Source: Pseudopelobacter sp964601865 (GTDB lineage Bacteria; Desulfobacterota; Desulfuromonadia; Geobacterales; Pseudopelobacteraceae). Taken from it: DNA of 11,720 bases. Location of the stretch: NCBI GenBank assembly GCA_964601865.1, contig CAZRPI010000107.1, positions 1-11,720 of the forward strand, in the 5' to 3' direction. Under the pieces are notes generated by a model. The model was not told where the DNA came from and did no database searches. It was given only the letters and a program-made list of their open reading frames with translations. The translations under genes were made by a program, and so were the position numbers. Below, in pieces: positions 1-6,238 of this stretch. Numbering within the stretch: position 1 is the first letter of the stretch; each line of letters starts with the position of its first letter.

Positions 1-1271
1 ACGACGATACCGGTGAGCGAGAGCATGGAGACGGCGGCAATGGCGATGCCGTAGACGCCCGCGCAATGGAAGGAGATGATGATGCCCGCGGCGATGACGA
101 TTACCGGAAGGGCGGTGGCCTTCATGGAGACCCCCAGACCGGCGATGACGTTGGTGCCGTGGCCGGTGGTGGAAGCCTGGGCTATGTGACGTACCGGGCC
201 GTACTCGGTAGCGGTGTAATACTCGGTGATCCAGAAAATTGCGCCGGTTACAACCAGACCGACGATGGCGGAGATAAAGAGATTGATTGCCGTAAAAGTC
301 GTCCCCTCTGCATTGGCCAGTCCCTGGGGGAACATCTGGGTGGTGATGAAGTAGAAGGCAATACAGGCCAGAACGCCCGAAGCGATCAGCCCCTTGTAGA
401 GCGCCGGCATGATCTTGTTGCCGGGACCCAGTTTGACGAAGAAAGTGCCGATGATGGAGGCGATTATGGAAACACCGCCCAGGATCAGCGGATAGGTGAC
501 AGCGCTCGGATTGCTGTTGAAGGCGATGGCGCCCAGCAGCATGGCGGCGATCAAGGTCACGGCATAGGTTTCGAAGAGGTCGGCGGCCATACCGGCGCAG
601 TCGCCCACGTTGTCGCCCACGTTGTCGGCGATAACGGCCGGGTTGCGGGGGTCGTCCTCAGGGATTCCGGCTTCGACCTTACCCACCAGGTCGGCGCCCA
701 CATCGGCGCCCTTGGTAAAGATACCGCCACCCAGACGGGCGAAGATGGAGATCAGCGAACCGCCGAAGCCGAGACCGACCAGCTGGCTGACAATTTCCTT
801 GACCGGCGCGCCGGGCATGATTTTCTGAAGGATCAGATAGTATCCGGCCACGCCCAGGAGGCCGAGACCGACAACCAGCAGACCGGTGATTGCGCCTCCC
901 CTGAAGGCAACGTTGAGTGCCTTGGTGATGCCCGACTTGGCCGCCTCGGTGGTGCGCACGTTGGCGCGGACCGAAACGAACATGCCGATGAAACCGGTCA
1001 GACCGGAGAAGAGGGCGCCAATGGCAAATCCCACTGCCGTTTTCGGCCCCAGTGACGCGAACAGCGCGATGAAAATAACGACACCGACCATGGCGATGAT
1101 GGTGTACTGGCGCTTCATGTACGCGCCCGCGCCCTCCTGAATGGCCGATGAAATCTGGCGCATCCGCTCATTACCCTGGGGCAGCCCCAGAATCCACTGG
1201 GCGGACACCAGTCCGTAGATGACCGCCGCTACGGCGCAACCCAGTGCAAAAACGACAGCATACTGTTCCAT
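1..1271 (-). CDS. hppA: Membrane-bound ion-translocating pyrophosphatase (HppA), N-terminal part, cut by window edge
   Basis: Integral inner-membrane enzyme that couples hydrolysis of cytoplasmic pyrophosphate to H+ or Na+ pumping. The reverse-strand translation begins MEQYAVVFALGCAVAAVIYG and gives about 423 residues of alternating hydrophobic helices before the window ends; family members are usually around 670-700 residues, so roughly the last third is missing. The family's catalytic signatures are visible: FTKGADVGADLVGKVE at about 185-200 (Lys187) and EGIPEDDPRNP followed by the double DNVGDNVGD motif at 216-224, which bind Mg-pyrophosphate. The start is fixed by an AGGAGGG ribosome binding site at 1281-1287, 9 nt upstream of the ATG. 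The residues that separate K+-dependent from K+-independent enzymes, and the second acidic cluster, lie beyond the window, so the pumped ion and K+ requirement cannot be read. Transcribed divergently from ybgF. Family identification is very secure. Confidence 0.97.
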   Translation of the reverse strand, partial: MEQYAVVFALGCAVAAVIYGLVSAQWILGLPQGNERMRQISSAIQEGAGAYMKRQYTIIAMVGVVIFIALFASLGPKTAVGFAIGALFSGLTGFIGMFVSVRANVRTTEAAKSGITKALNVAFRGGAITGLLVVGLGLLGVAGYYLILQKIMPGAPVKEIVSQLVGLGFGGSLISIFARLGGGIFTKGADVGADLVGKVEAGIPEDDPRNPAVIADNVGDNVGDCAGMAADLFETYAVTLIAAMLLGAIAFNSNPSAVTYPLILGGVSIIASIIGTFFVKLGPGNKIMPALYKGLIASGVLACIAFYFITTQMFPQGLANAEGTTFTAINLFISAIVGLVVTGAIFWITEYYTATEYGPVRHIAQASTTGHGTNVIAGLGVSMKATALPVIVIAAGIIISFHCAGVYGIAIAAVSMLSLTGIV

Positions 1272-1339
1272 TTTTCCAAACCCTCCTGAATATATTGTAG
1301 CCCCCGAGGCGGAATTACATCGGATGCGTCAACTGAAAT

Positions 1340-1368
1340 TTGTTAAAGGAAAATATCTGAATTGTCAA
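1340..1368 (-). promoter_or_regulatory. Candidate sigma-70 promoter for hppA
   Basis: On the minus strand a perfect -35 box TTGACA (1368-1363) is followed after 17 nt by TAACAA (1345-1340), a weak -10 match. The surrounding DNA is AT-rich. Transcription would start near 1333, leaving a leader of about 60 nt before the hppA ATG. The -35 match and spacing are good; the -10 is poor, so the assignment is tentative. Confidence 0.45.
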
Positions 1369-1403
1369 CCTTTTTGTTTCAAGGCACAACGGGTAAAAAC
1401 GGC

Positions 1404-1429
1404 TCCGGCCCCCTTCATTTTCCGGCCCC
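1404..1429. repeat. Short direct repeat in the hppA-ybgF divergent region
   Basis: TCCGGCCCC occurs at 1404-1412 and again at 1421-1429, 17 nt apart start to start. It lies between the candidate divergent promoters, about 35 nt upstream of the hppA -35 box. It could be a pair of regulator half-sites or coincidence in GC-rich sequence. The rest of the 1272-1519 interval shows only the two promoter candidates and the two ribosome binding sites. Confidence 0.3.
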
Positions 1430-1457
1430 GCAATACCGGCAGATTTTGTCCATTATG

Positions 1458-1486
1458 TTGTAACCTCGTTGACTCCATGATATATA
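1458..1486 (+). promoter_or_regulatory. Candidate promoter for ybgF
   Basis: TTGTAA (1458-1463) and TATATA (1481-1486) are spaced by 17 nt and each match four of six consensus positions for a sigma-70 promoter. Transcription would begin near 1493, about 27 nt upstream of the ybgF ATG and just before its AAGGAG ribosome binding site (1506-1511). Plausible but unproven. Confidence 0.35.
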
Positions 1487-1519
1487 GCTAAAAAAACTTC
1501 ACTCCAAGGAGCTGATCGT

Positions 1520-2350
1520 ATGAGAAACGGTTCCGCCATCGCTCTGGCCTCACTCCTCCTGACGCTTTCAGGCTGCGCCACCCAGGGTTCCCTCGACTCG
1601 ATCCGAAACGACGTCAACTCGGTAAAAACCCGCCTCTTTTCGGTGGAAAAGGATCTGGGGGGGATCAACAACGAGTCGAAGGACCGCATCGATTCACTGG
1701 AAAAGGAACTGAAGACGGAGACGGCGGCCATTCGCAAGATAGCGGCTGACAGCCAGGCAGCCAGCGATACCAACAGAAGCGAGATTCAGGCCCTGAACGG
1801 CAGGCTTGACGATATGGCAACCGCCGAAAAGAAACCGGCCGAGGAGCTGGCCCGCTACCGGGATGACACGGACAAGCGGATCATCGCCCTGGAAGAGAGG
1901 ATTGTCAAACTCCAGAACATGGTCAACGAGCTTTCCGGCAAAGGCGGCGACCCGTCACAGACAAAGGCTCAGCCCGCGACTCCGGACTCGGTCTACACGA
2001 AAGGACTGGAGACATTCAAGTCCGGAAATATGCCGGCGGCACGGGAGCAGTTCTCCAGATTCATCGAGCAGTATCCGAAGCATGATCTCGTGGCCAACGC
2101 CCGTTACTGGATCGGCGAAACCTTCTACAGCGAGAAAAATTACGAGGCGGCAATCGTAGCCTTTCAGGAAGTGATCAAAGACCACCCGAAGCAGGCCAAG
2201 GCAGCGACGGCCATGCTCAAACAGGCCAGGGCCTTCTCAGCCATAAACGACGTGAAAAGCGCCCGATACGTTCTGAAGAAGCTCATCGAAACCCACCCCA
2301 GAAGCGACGAGGCGAAAAAAGCCCGCGAACTCCTCAAAGAGGTCAAATAG
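1520..2350 (+). CDS. ybgF: YbgF/CpoB-type coiled-coil TPR envelope protein with lipobox
   Basis: Predicted periplasmic or membrane-anchored protein of the YbgF/CpoB family, which works with the Tol-Pal system and, in E. coli, coordinates outer-membrane constriction with peptidoglycan synthesis. Residues 1-18 are a signal peptide ending in a lipobox, LSGC, with Cys19 as the likely lipidated residue. Residues 24-138 are charged heptad-like helix (coiled coil, with a break near 101-108). A Pro/Gln-rich linker follows at about 140-156. Three TPR-like repeats occupy about 157-188, 193-226 and 230-263, with typical GLETFKSGNMPAAREQF-style helices. The length (276 aa) fits the family. The start has an AAGGAG site 8 nt upstream. 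No tolQRAB or pal gene is nearby in the window, so the Tol link rests on domain architecture. E. coli CpoB is a soluble periplasmic protein, so the lipobox is a difference. A generic outer-membrane-assembly TPR lipoprotein (BamD-like) is the main alternative. Confidence 0.85.
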   Translation: MRNGSAIALASLLLTLSGCATQGSLDSIRNDVNSVKTRLFSVEKDLGGINNESKDRIDSLEKELKTETAAIRKIAADSQAASDTNRSEIQALNGRLDDMATAEKKPAEELARYRDDTDKRIIALEERIVKLQNMVNELSGKGGDPSQTKAQPATPDSVYTKGLETFKSGNMPAAREQFSRFIEQYPKHDLVANARYWIGETFYSEKNYEAAIVAFQEVIKDHPKQAKAATAMLKQARAFSAINDVKSARYVLKKLIETHPRSDEAKKARELLKEVK

Positions 2351-2422
2351 CGCAGGGCTGATCCAGAGCTCATGTCGCACCGGAGGCAAAACGGCGCAAT
2401 CTCCGCTCTCCTCCTGACATTC

Positions 2423-2456
2423 AAAAAGAGGGGCGATCCCGATCGGATCGCCCCTC
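2423..2456 (-). terminator. Rho-independent terminator after hisB
   Basis: A perfect 12-bp stem (GAGGGGCGATCC at 2428-2439 with GGATCGCCCCTC at 2445-2456) encloses a 5-nt loop. Read on the minus strand it is followed directly by five T residues (2427-2423), the classic intrinsic terminator form, 13 nt past the hisB stop codon. On the plus strand no T-run follows, so it would be at best a weak terminator for the converging ybgF transcript. Confidence 0.93.
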
Positions 2457-2469
2457 GGTATCCAGCCCC

Positions 2470-3057
2470 TTACAGAACGCCCTTGGTGGACATGACCCCC
2501 TCCACCCGGGGATCGGCCTGGGTGGCAATGTCCAGTGCGCGGGCAACGGCCTTGAAGCACGCCTCGATAATGTGGTGCACATTGTCGCCATACTTCAGGT
2601 TGATGTGCAGGTTCATGCCACTGTGATTGACAAAGGCCTGGAAGAATTCCCGCGCCAGCTCCACATCAAAATCCCCGATTTTAACCTTGGGCAGCTCCAC
2701 GTTGTATACCAGGTAGGGGCGGCCGGAGATGTCCACGACCGCGCAGGCCAGGGTCTCGTCCATGGGAACCGTGGCCTGGCCGTAGCGCCTTATTCCCTTT
2801 TTGTCGCCCAGAGCCTGCCTGAAAGCATCCCCCAGAACGATGCCGATATCCTCGACGGTGTGGTGAAAGTCAATGTCGATGTCGCCGCAGGCCCCCACAC
2901 TCAGATCGAACAGGCCGTGGCGCGCGAACAGGTTGAGCATGTGGTCTAGGAACGGGACCGAGGTACAGATCTCGGCCTGGCCGCTCCCGTCGATACTCAG
3001 ACAGAGCTGAATCTTGGTTTCACTGGTGATCCGTTCCATTTTCGCAGATCGTGTCAT
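2470..3057 (-). CDS. hisB: Imidazoleglycerol-phosphate dehydratase (monofunctional HisB)
   Basis: Cytoplasmic enzyme dehydrating imidazole glycerol phosphate to imidazole acetol phosphate, step six of histidine synthesis; Mn-dependent 24-mer in the family. 195 aa, the usual length for the stand-alone dehydratase; there is no N-terminal histidinol-phosphatase domain as in the E. coli bifunctional HisB. Signatures with metal-binding His/Glu residues: FLDHML (36-41), DFHHTVED (63-70, His65, His66, Glu69), MDET (99-102), NHSGMNLHI (144-152) and GDNVHHIIE (157-165). The start chosen is the ATG at 3057, because a GGAGGG site lies just upstream. A longer reading from an in-frame TTG at 3072 would place that site inside the gene. 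It begins 18 nt after the hisC stop and is the last gene before the terminator. Its product is the substrate of HisC, encoded immediately upstream. Confidence 0.97.
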   Translation of the reverse strand: MTRSAKMERITSETKIQLCLSIDGSGQAEICTSVPFLDHMLNLFARHGLFDLSVGACGDIDIDFHHTVEDIGIVLGDAFRQALGDKKGIRRYGQATVPMDETLACAVVDISGRPYLVYNVELPKVKIGDFDVELAREFFQAFVNHSGMNLHINLKYGDNVHHIIEACFKAVARALDIATQADPRVEGVMSTKGVL

Positions 3058-3061
3058 GGGT

Positions 3062-3067
3062 CCCTCC
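3062..3067 (-). promoter_or_regulatory. hisB ribosome binding site that decides its start
   Basis: GGAGGG on the minus strand lies 4 nt before the ATG at 3057, a strong but slightly close Shine-Dalgarno sequence. It rules out the upstream TTG at 3072, which has no comparable site, and makes hisB 195 rather than 200 residues. Confidence 0.75.
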
Positions 3068-3075
3068 GTCAAGTC

Positions 3076-4128
3076 CTATCCGATTTCCCTGAGCGCCGCC
3101 AGTGTCGTCTCCATCTCCTCCCTGGTTCCGATGGAGATCCTCATGCCGTGGGACAGTTGCGGATCCGAAAAATGCCGCACCAGAATCTTCCGGCTGTACA
3201 GGGCATCGTAGACCCGCCTGCCGTCCCGGTCGGGAGGAGTGGCAAAAACGAAATTGGTCTGCGAGGGTATCACGGCATAACCCAGGGCGCGCAACCCGTC
3301 GGAAAACCATTGCCGGGTTTCGCGAATCTTTCCGCAGGATTCCAGGAAATACTCCTGGTCCCCGAGTGAGGCGATGCAGGCTGCCTGGGCCAGACGGTCC
3401 AGGTTGTAATGATCGCGGATCTTGTCCAGGGCGGCGATGATTTCCGGTCGGGCAATGGCCAGACCGAGACGCATGCCGGCCAGAGCGTAGCTCTTGGACA
3501 GGGTGCGCGTAACGGCCACGTTGTCGTATTTTCTGACCAGCTCCAGGGCATTGGTGTCGGCGAAATCAGCGTAGGCCTCGTCAATCACCAGCAGCCCGCC
3601 GCAGCTCCGGGCGATTTCCTCGATATAAGGGAGCGGAAAAACAAAACCGAGGGGAGCGTTGGGAGTGGTCAGGAAAAACACCTTTCCCTCGTACGTTGCC
3701 GGGAAACCCGCGATCCGGAAGTCCTCGGTCAGACCGTAGGCGCAGACGACCGCCCCCTGGATCTCGGCCAGCGTCGAGTAATAAGAGTACGAGGGGTGGA
3801 CGTACCCCACCTCGTCCCCTTCCGAGGCGCAGGCCCGGATGAGGTTGTTGAGGACCTCGTCGGAGCCATTGGCCATGATGATCCAGGAGGGATCAAATCC
3901 GTACAGTTCGGCGGCAACCTCCCTAAGCTTCCGGCTTGAGGCGCTGGGGTACGTGCGCAGGGACGCGCCGTCGTTCCCCATCTCCTCCAGTATGGCCTCG
4001 CGTACTCTCGGCGAAGGGGGATAGGGGTTTTCATTGGTATTGAGCTTGATCCAGGACGCCACGTCATCGGGCTGGAATCCAGGAACGTAGCCCTGCATGG
4101 CTGCTATGTTGGGACGAAGTTGCGACAT
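3076..4128 (-). CDS. hisC: Histidinol-phosphate aminotransferase (HisC)
   Basis: PLP-dependent fold-type I aminotransferase converting imidazole acetol phosphate plus glutamate to L-histidinol phosphate and 2-oxoglutarate. 350 aa, normal for HisC. Visible family motifs: KLNTNENPYPPSP (28-40), ANGSDE (86-91), the PSYSYY region with Tyr114, TTPNAPLGF (154-162, Asn157), VIDEAYADF (181-189, Asp183 contacting the PLP ring nitrogen), TLSKSYALAGMRLG (209-222) with the PLP Schiff-base Lys212 and Arg220, QTNFVFA (290-296) and RISIGTREE (330-338, substrate-carboxylate Arg). The ATG at 4128 has a modest GGGAAGG-like site upstream. It sits between hisD (91-nt gap) and hisB (18-nt gap). Specificity for histidinol phosphate over other amino acids is supported by motifs and context together. 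Confidence 0.96.
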   Translation of the reverse strand: MSQLRPNIAAMQGYVPGFQPDDVASWIKLNTNENPYPPSPRVREAILEEMGNDGASLRTYPSASSRKLREVAAELYGFDPSWIIMANGSDEVLNNLIRACASEGDEVGYVHPSYSYYSTLAEIQGAVVCAYGLTEDFRIAGFPATYEGKVFFLTTPNAPLGFVFPLPYIEEIARSCGGLLVIDEAYADFADTNALELVRKYDNVAVTRTLSKSYALAGMRLGLAIARPEIIAALDKIRDHYNLDRLAQAACIASLGDQEYFLESCGKIRETRQWFSDGLRALGYAVIPSQTNFVFATPPDRDGRRVYDALYSRKILVRHFSDPQLSHGMRISIGTREEMETTLAALREIG

Positions 4129-4219
4129 GGTATGACCTTCCCTGATGACGGCTGTTCAGCGATCGGGCGAAATGCGGGATCGACAATTTGGAAACAACGT
4201 ACGGGGTCGTGTGATGCTA

Positions 4220-5512
4220 CTACTTTCCAAGCCTGATGGAAACGGATCTGCCGTGCGCCTCCAGCCCCTCCAGTCCGGAGATCTTGACGATGTCGTCCCC
4301 CAGACGTTTCAATCCGCTCTCCGAGAAGCAGATGACTGAAGACTTCTTGACAAAATCGTCCACCGACAGGGGCGAGAAGAAACGGGAGGTCCCGCCGGTG
4401 GGCAGGGTATGGTTGGGACCGGCAAGATAGTCGCCGGCAGCCTCGGGAGTCCAGTGTCCCAGGAAGATGGCGCCGGCGTTGATGATCCGGGGAAGCAGGG
4501 CAAAGGGGTCGGCAACGGCCAGTTCCAGATGCTCCGGCGCGATGCGGTTGGAGAAATCAACCGCATCATCCAGGGAACCGGCCACGATGATGGCGCCGTA
4601 CCGATCCCACGAAGCCCTTGCGATGCTCTCACGCGACAACTGTTCCAACTGCCGCTCCACCTCGACTGCCACCTTTTCGCCAAAGGAGCGATCGGTAGTG
4701 ATCAGGATGGACGAGGCCAACTCGTCGTGCTCGGCCTGCGAGAGCAGGTCGGCGGCCACATGGGCGGGATTGCCGCTGCCGTCGTTCACGACAAGGATTT
4801 CGCTGGGACCGGCAATCATGTCGATCCCCACCTGCCCGAACACCAGCTTCTTGGCCGTGGCCACGTAGATGTTACCCGGCCCGGTGATCTTGTCCACCCT
4901 GGGAATGGTGGCCGTACCGTAGGCAAGGGCAGCCACCGCCTGGGCGCCGCCGATGCGGAAGATCCGATCCACGCCCGACAGACGCGCCGCTGCCAGCACA
5001 TGGGGATTGATTTCTCCGCCAGGCGTCGGCGCCACCATGATGATCTCCCCGACACCAGCCACCCGGGCAGGGACCGCGTTCATTACCACGCTGCTCGGGT
5101 AACTGGCCTTGCCGCCGGGAACGTAGATGCCCACCCGTGCCAGGGGGGTCACCTTCTGCCCCAGCATGATGTCGGGCTCCTCGGTGGAGAGCCAGGTCTG
5201 CTGCCGCTGCTTTTCATGGAATGAGCGCACCCGCGCCACGGCATGCTCAAGGGCCGCCAGTTCGTCGGCTGTAACCCGCTTCAGGGCGGCCTCGACCTCA
5301 TCCCGGGTTACTTCAAGATCGGCGGCGCTGTCCACCTCAATACGATCAAAACGTCTGGTCATCTCCAGCAGCGCCTGATCGCCACGCGCCCGAACCTCCG
5401 AGATGATCTCAAGCGTCTTCCGTTCCACCGCGGGATCGATCTCCCCGCCCCGCGCAAGGATGGCGCTAAACCCTGAGTCAAAATCTCTGTCACGTATGTC
5501 AAGCAGCTTCAT
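4220..5512 (-). CDS. hisD: Histidinol dehydrogenase (HisD)
   Basis: Zinc enzyme that oxidises L-histidinol through histidinal to L-histidine with two NAD+, the last step of the pathway. 430 aa, the standard length. The characteristic core is present: PGGKASYPSSVVMNAVPA (132-149), RIGGAQAVAALAYGT (186-200), KITGPGN (208-214) and DMIAGPSEILV (231-241). The zinc ligands known from the E. coli enzyme align as Gln259, His262, Asp361 and His420, and the catalytic Glu-His pair is in IAPEHLE (Glu327, His328), so the enzyme looks intact. Its ATG overlaps the hisG stop by 4 nt (ATGA), indicating translational coupling; a GGAGCAGG site lies within the end of hisG. Confidence 0.98.
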   Translation of the reverse strand: MKLLDIRDRDFDSGFSAILARGGEIDPAVERKTLEIISEVRARGDQALLEMTRRFDRIEVDSAADLEVTRDEVEAALKRVTADELAALEHAVARVRSFHEKQRQQTWLSTEEPDIMLGQKVTPLARVGIYVPGGKASYPSSVVMNAVPARVAGVGEIIMVAPTPGGEINPHVLAAARLSGVDRIFRIGGAQAVAALAYGTATIPRVDKITGPGNIYVATAKKLVFGQVGIDMIAGPSEILVVNDGSGNPAHVAADLLSQAEHDELASSILITTDRSFGEKVAVEVERQLEQLSRESIARASWDRYGAIIVAGSLDDAVDFSNRIAPEHLELAVADPFALLPRIINAGAIFLGHWTPEAAGDYLAGPNHTLPTGGTSRFFSPLSVDDFVKKSSVICFSESGLKRLGDDIVKISGLEGLEAHGRSVSIRLGK

Positions 5513-6147
5513 AGGACCTGCTCCAGCCTCCGGATTATTTCGCTGATACGCGCATGCTTGGTTTTCAGACTGGCGCGGTTGACGATCAGGCGCGTGGTTA
5601 TTTCCGCGATGGTTTCCACCTCCACCAGTCCGTTCTGCCGCAGGGTCTCACCGGTTGACACCAGATCAACAATCCGCTCGGACAGCCCCACCAGAGGCGC
5701 CAGTTCTATGGAACCGTACAGCTTTATTATCTCCACCTGAATGCCCCTGGCGGCGAAATAGCTCTCGGCCACATGGGGATATTTGGTGGCAATGCGGATA
5801 TGGGACCAGCTGGAAGGATCGTCGTTCCCGGCCAGATTGGCCGGCTCGGCAACCATCATCCTGCAGTAGCCGAACTTGAGGTCCAGCGGCTCGTAGAGAT
5901 CCTTGCCCTGTTCCATGAGGGTATCCTTACCCACGATACCCAGATCGGCGCTGCCGTACTCCACGTAGGTGGGAACGTCCGTTGCCCGCACTATCATGTA
6001 GCGCATCTTCTGCCCGGGATTCTCGAAGATCAGCTTGCGGGAGTCGCCGAGCAATTCACCGCAATCGATGCCGATCCTGGCGAACAGCGCAACGGACTCC
6101 TCAAGAATACGCCCCTTTGGAATGGCTATTGTTATAAAATCGTCCAT
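5509..6147 (-). CDS. hisG: ATP phosphoribosyltransferase, short form (HisG-S)
   Basis: First, committed step of histidine synthesis: ATP plus PRPP gives N1-(5-phosphoribosyl)-ATP and pyrophosphate. At 212 aa it is the short form: it has the periplasmic-binding-protein-like catalytic domains (IPKGRILEES near 9-18, RATDVPTYVEYGSADLGIVG near 54-73, GSIELAPLVG near 144-153, DLVSTGETLR near 160-169) but lacks the C-terminal histidine-binding regulatory domain of the long form. Short HisG enzymes need HisZ, a histidyl-tRNA-synthetase paralogue, for activity and feedback control; hisZ is not in this window and is predicted elsewhere. The ATG at 6147 is the only plausible start (an in-frame TGA lies two codons upstream) but has no recognisable Shine-Dalgarno sequence. 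The leader contains a heptad repeat and G-quadruplex motif. The pyrophosphate released is a substrate of the nearby hppA product, though a regulatory link is only speculation. Confidence 0.97.
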   Translation of the reverse strand: MDDFITIAIPKGRILEESVALFARIGIDCGELLGDSRKLIFENPGQKMRYMIVRATDVPTYVEYGSADLGIVGKDTLMEQGKDLYEPLDLKFGYCRMMVAEPANLAGNDDPSSWSHIRIATKYPHVAESYFAARGIQVEIIKLYGSIELAPLVGLSERIVDLVSTGETLRQNGLVEVETIAEITTRLIVNRASLKTKHARISEIIRRLEQVL

Positions 6148-6161
6148 AATTCAGGTAATGG

Positions 6162-6238
6162 GGGCTGGCGACCAGGAACCGGGAACCAGGATTTTCCCGA
6201 TCCCCGATCCCCAATCCCCGGTCACCAGTCACCGCACT
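6162..6238. repeat. Degenerate 7-nt-period tandem repeat in the murA-hisG spacer
   Basis: Almost the whole spacer between murA and hisG can be laid out in about eleven 7-nt units. The clearest are consecutive CCCGATC, CCCGATC, CCCAATC and CCCGGTC at 6196-6223, followed by the related ACCAGTC at 6224-6230. On the left, GAACCGG and GAACCAG (6176-6189) share the period, and ACCAGGA recurs at 6171-6177 and 6185-6191. The array ends exactly at the first base of the murA stop codon. It resembles low-complexity heptad arrays I associate with intergenic DNA of some GC-rich bacteria, including Geobacter relatives, but this was not checked. Confidence 0.7.
6196..6219 (-). other. G-quadruplex motif in the transcribed leader of hisG
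   Basis: On the minus strand there are four G-runs of 4, 4, 4 and 3, each separated by exactly 3 nt (ATT, ATC, ATC). This satisfies the standard four-run quadruplex rule with short equal loops. It lies 49 nt upstream of the hisG ATG and 19 nt past the murA stop, on the mRNA-sense strand, so both a DNA and an RNA quadruplex are possible. Formation is inferred from the pattern only. Confidence 0.65.

Noticed and set aside
66..1055. 329-codon Gly/Asp-rich frame on the plus strand
   Set aside because: It is antisense to the clearly identified hppA; its composition is the shadow of hydrophobic membrane-helix codons read on the other strand.
1219..1491. 90-codon plus-strand frame entering the hppA-ybgF intergenic region
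   Set aside because: It starts antisense inside hppA, has no ribosome site and covers AT-rich promoter-like DNA; not credible as a gene.
2423..2456. Terminator acting for both ybgF and hisB
   Set aside because: The T-run exists only on the minus-strand side; a plus-strand role cannot be supported beyond the hairpin itself.
3058..3072. Upstream TTG start for hisB (200 aa)
   Set aside because: The Shine-Dalgarno GGAGGG would fall inside the gene, and the ATG at 3057 gives the usual family length.
4409..5224. 271-codon plus-strand frame
   Set aside because: It is antisense to hisD, with no domain or convincing ribosome site.
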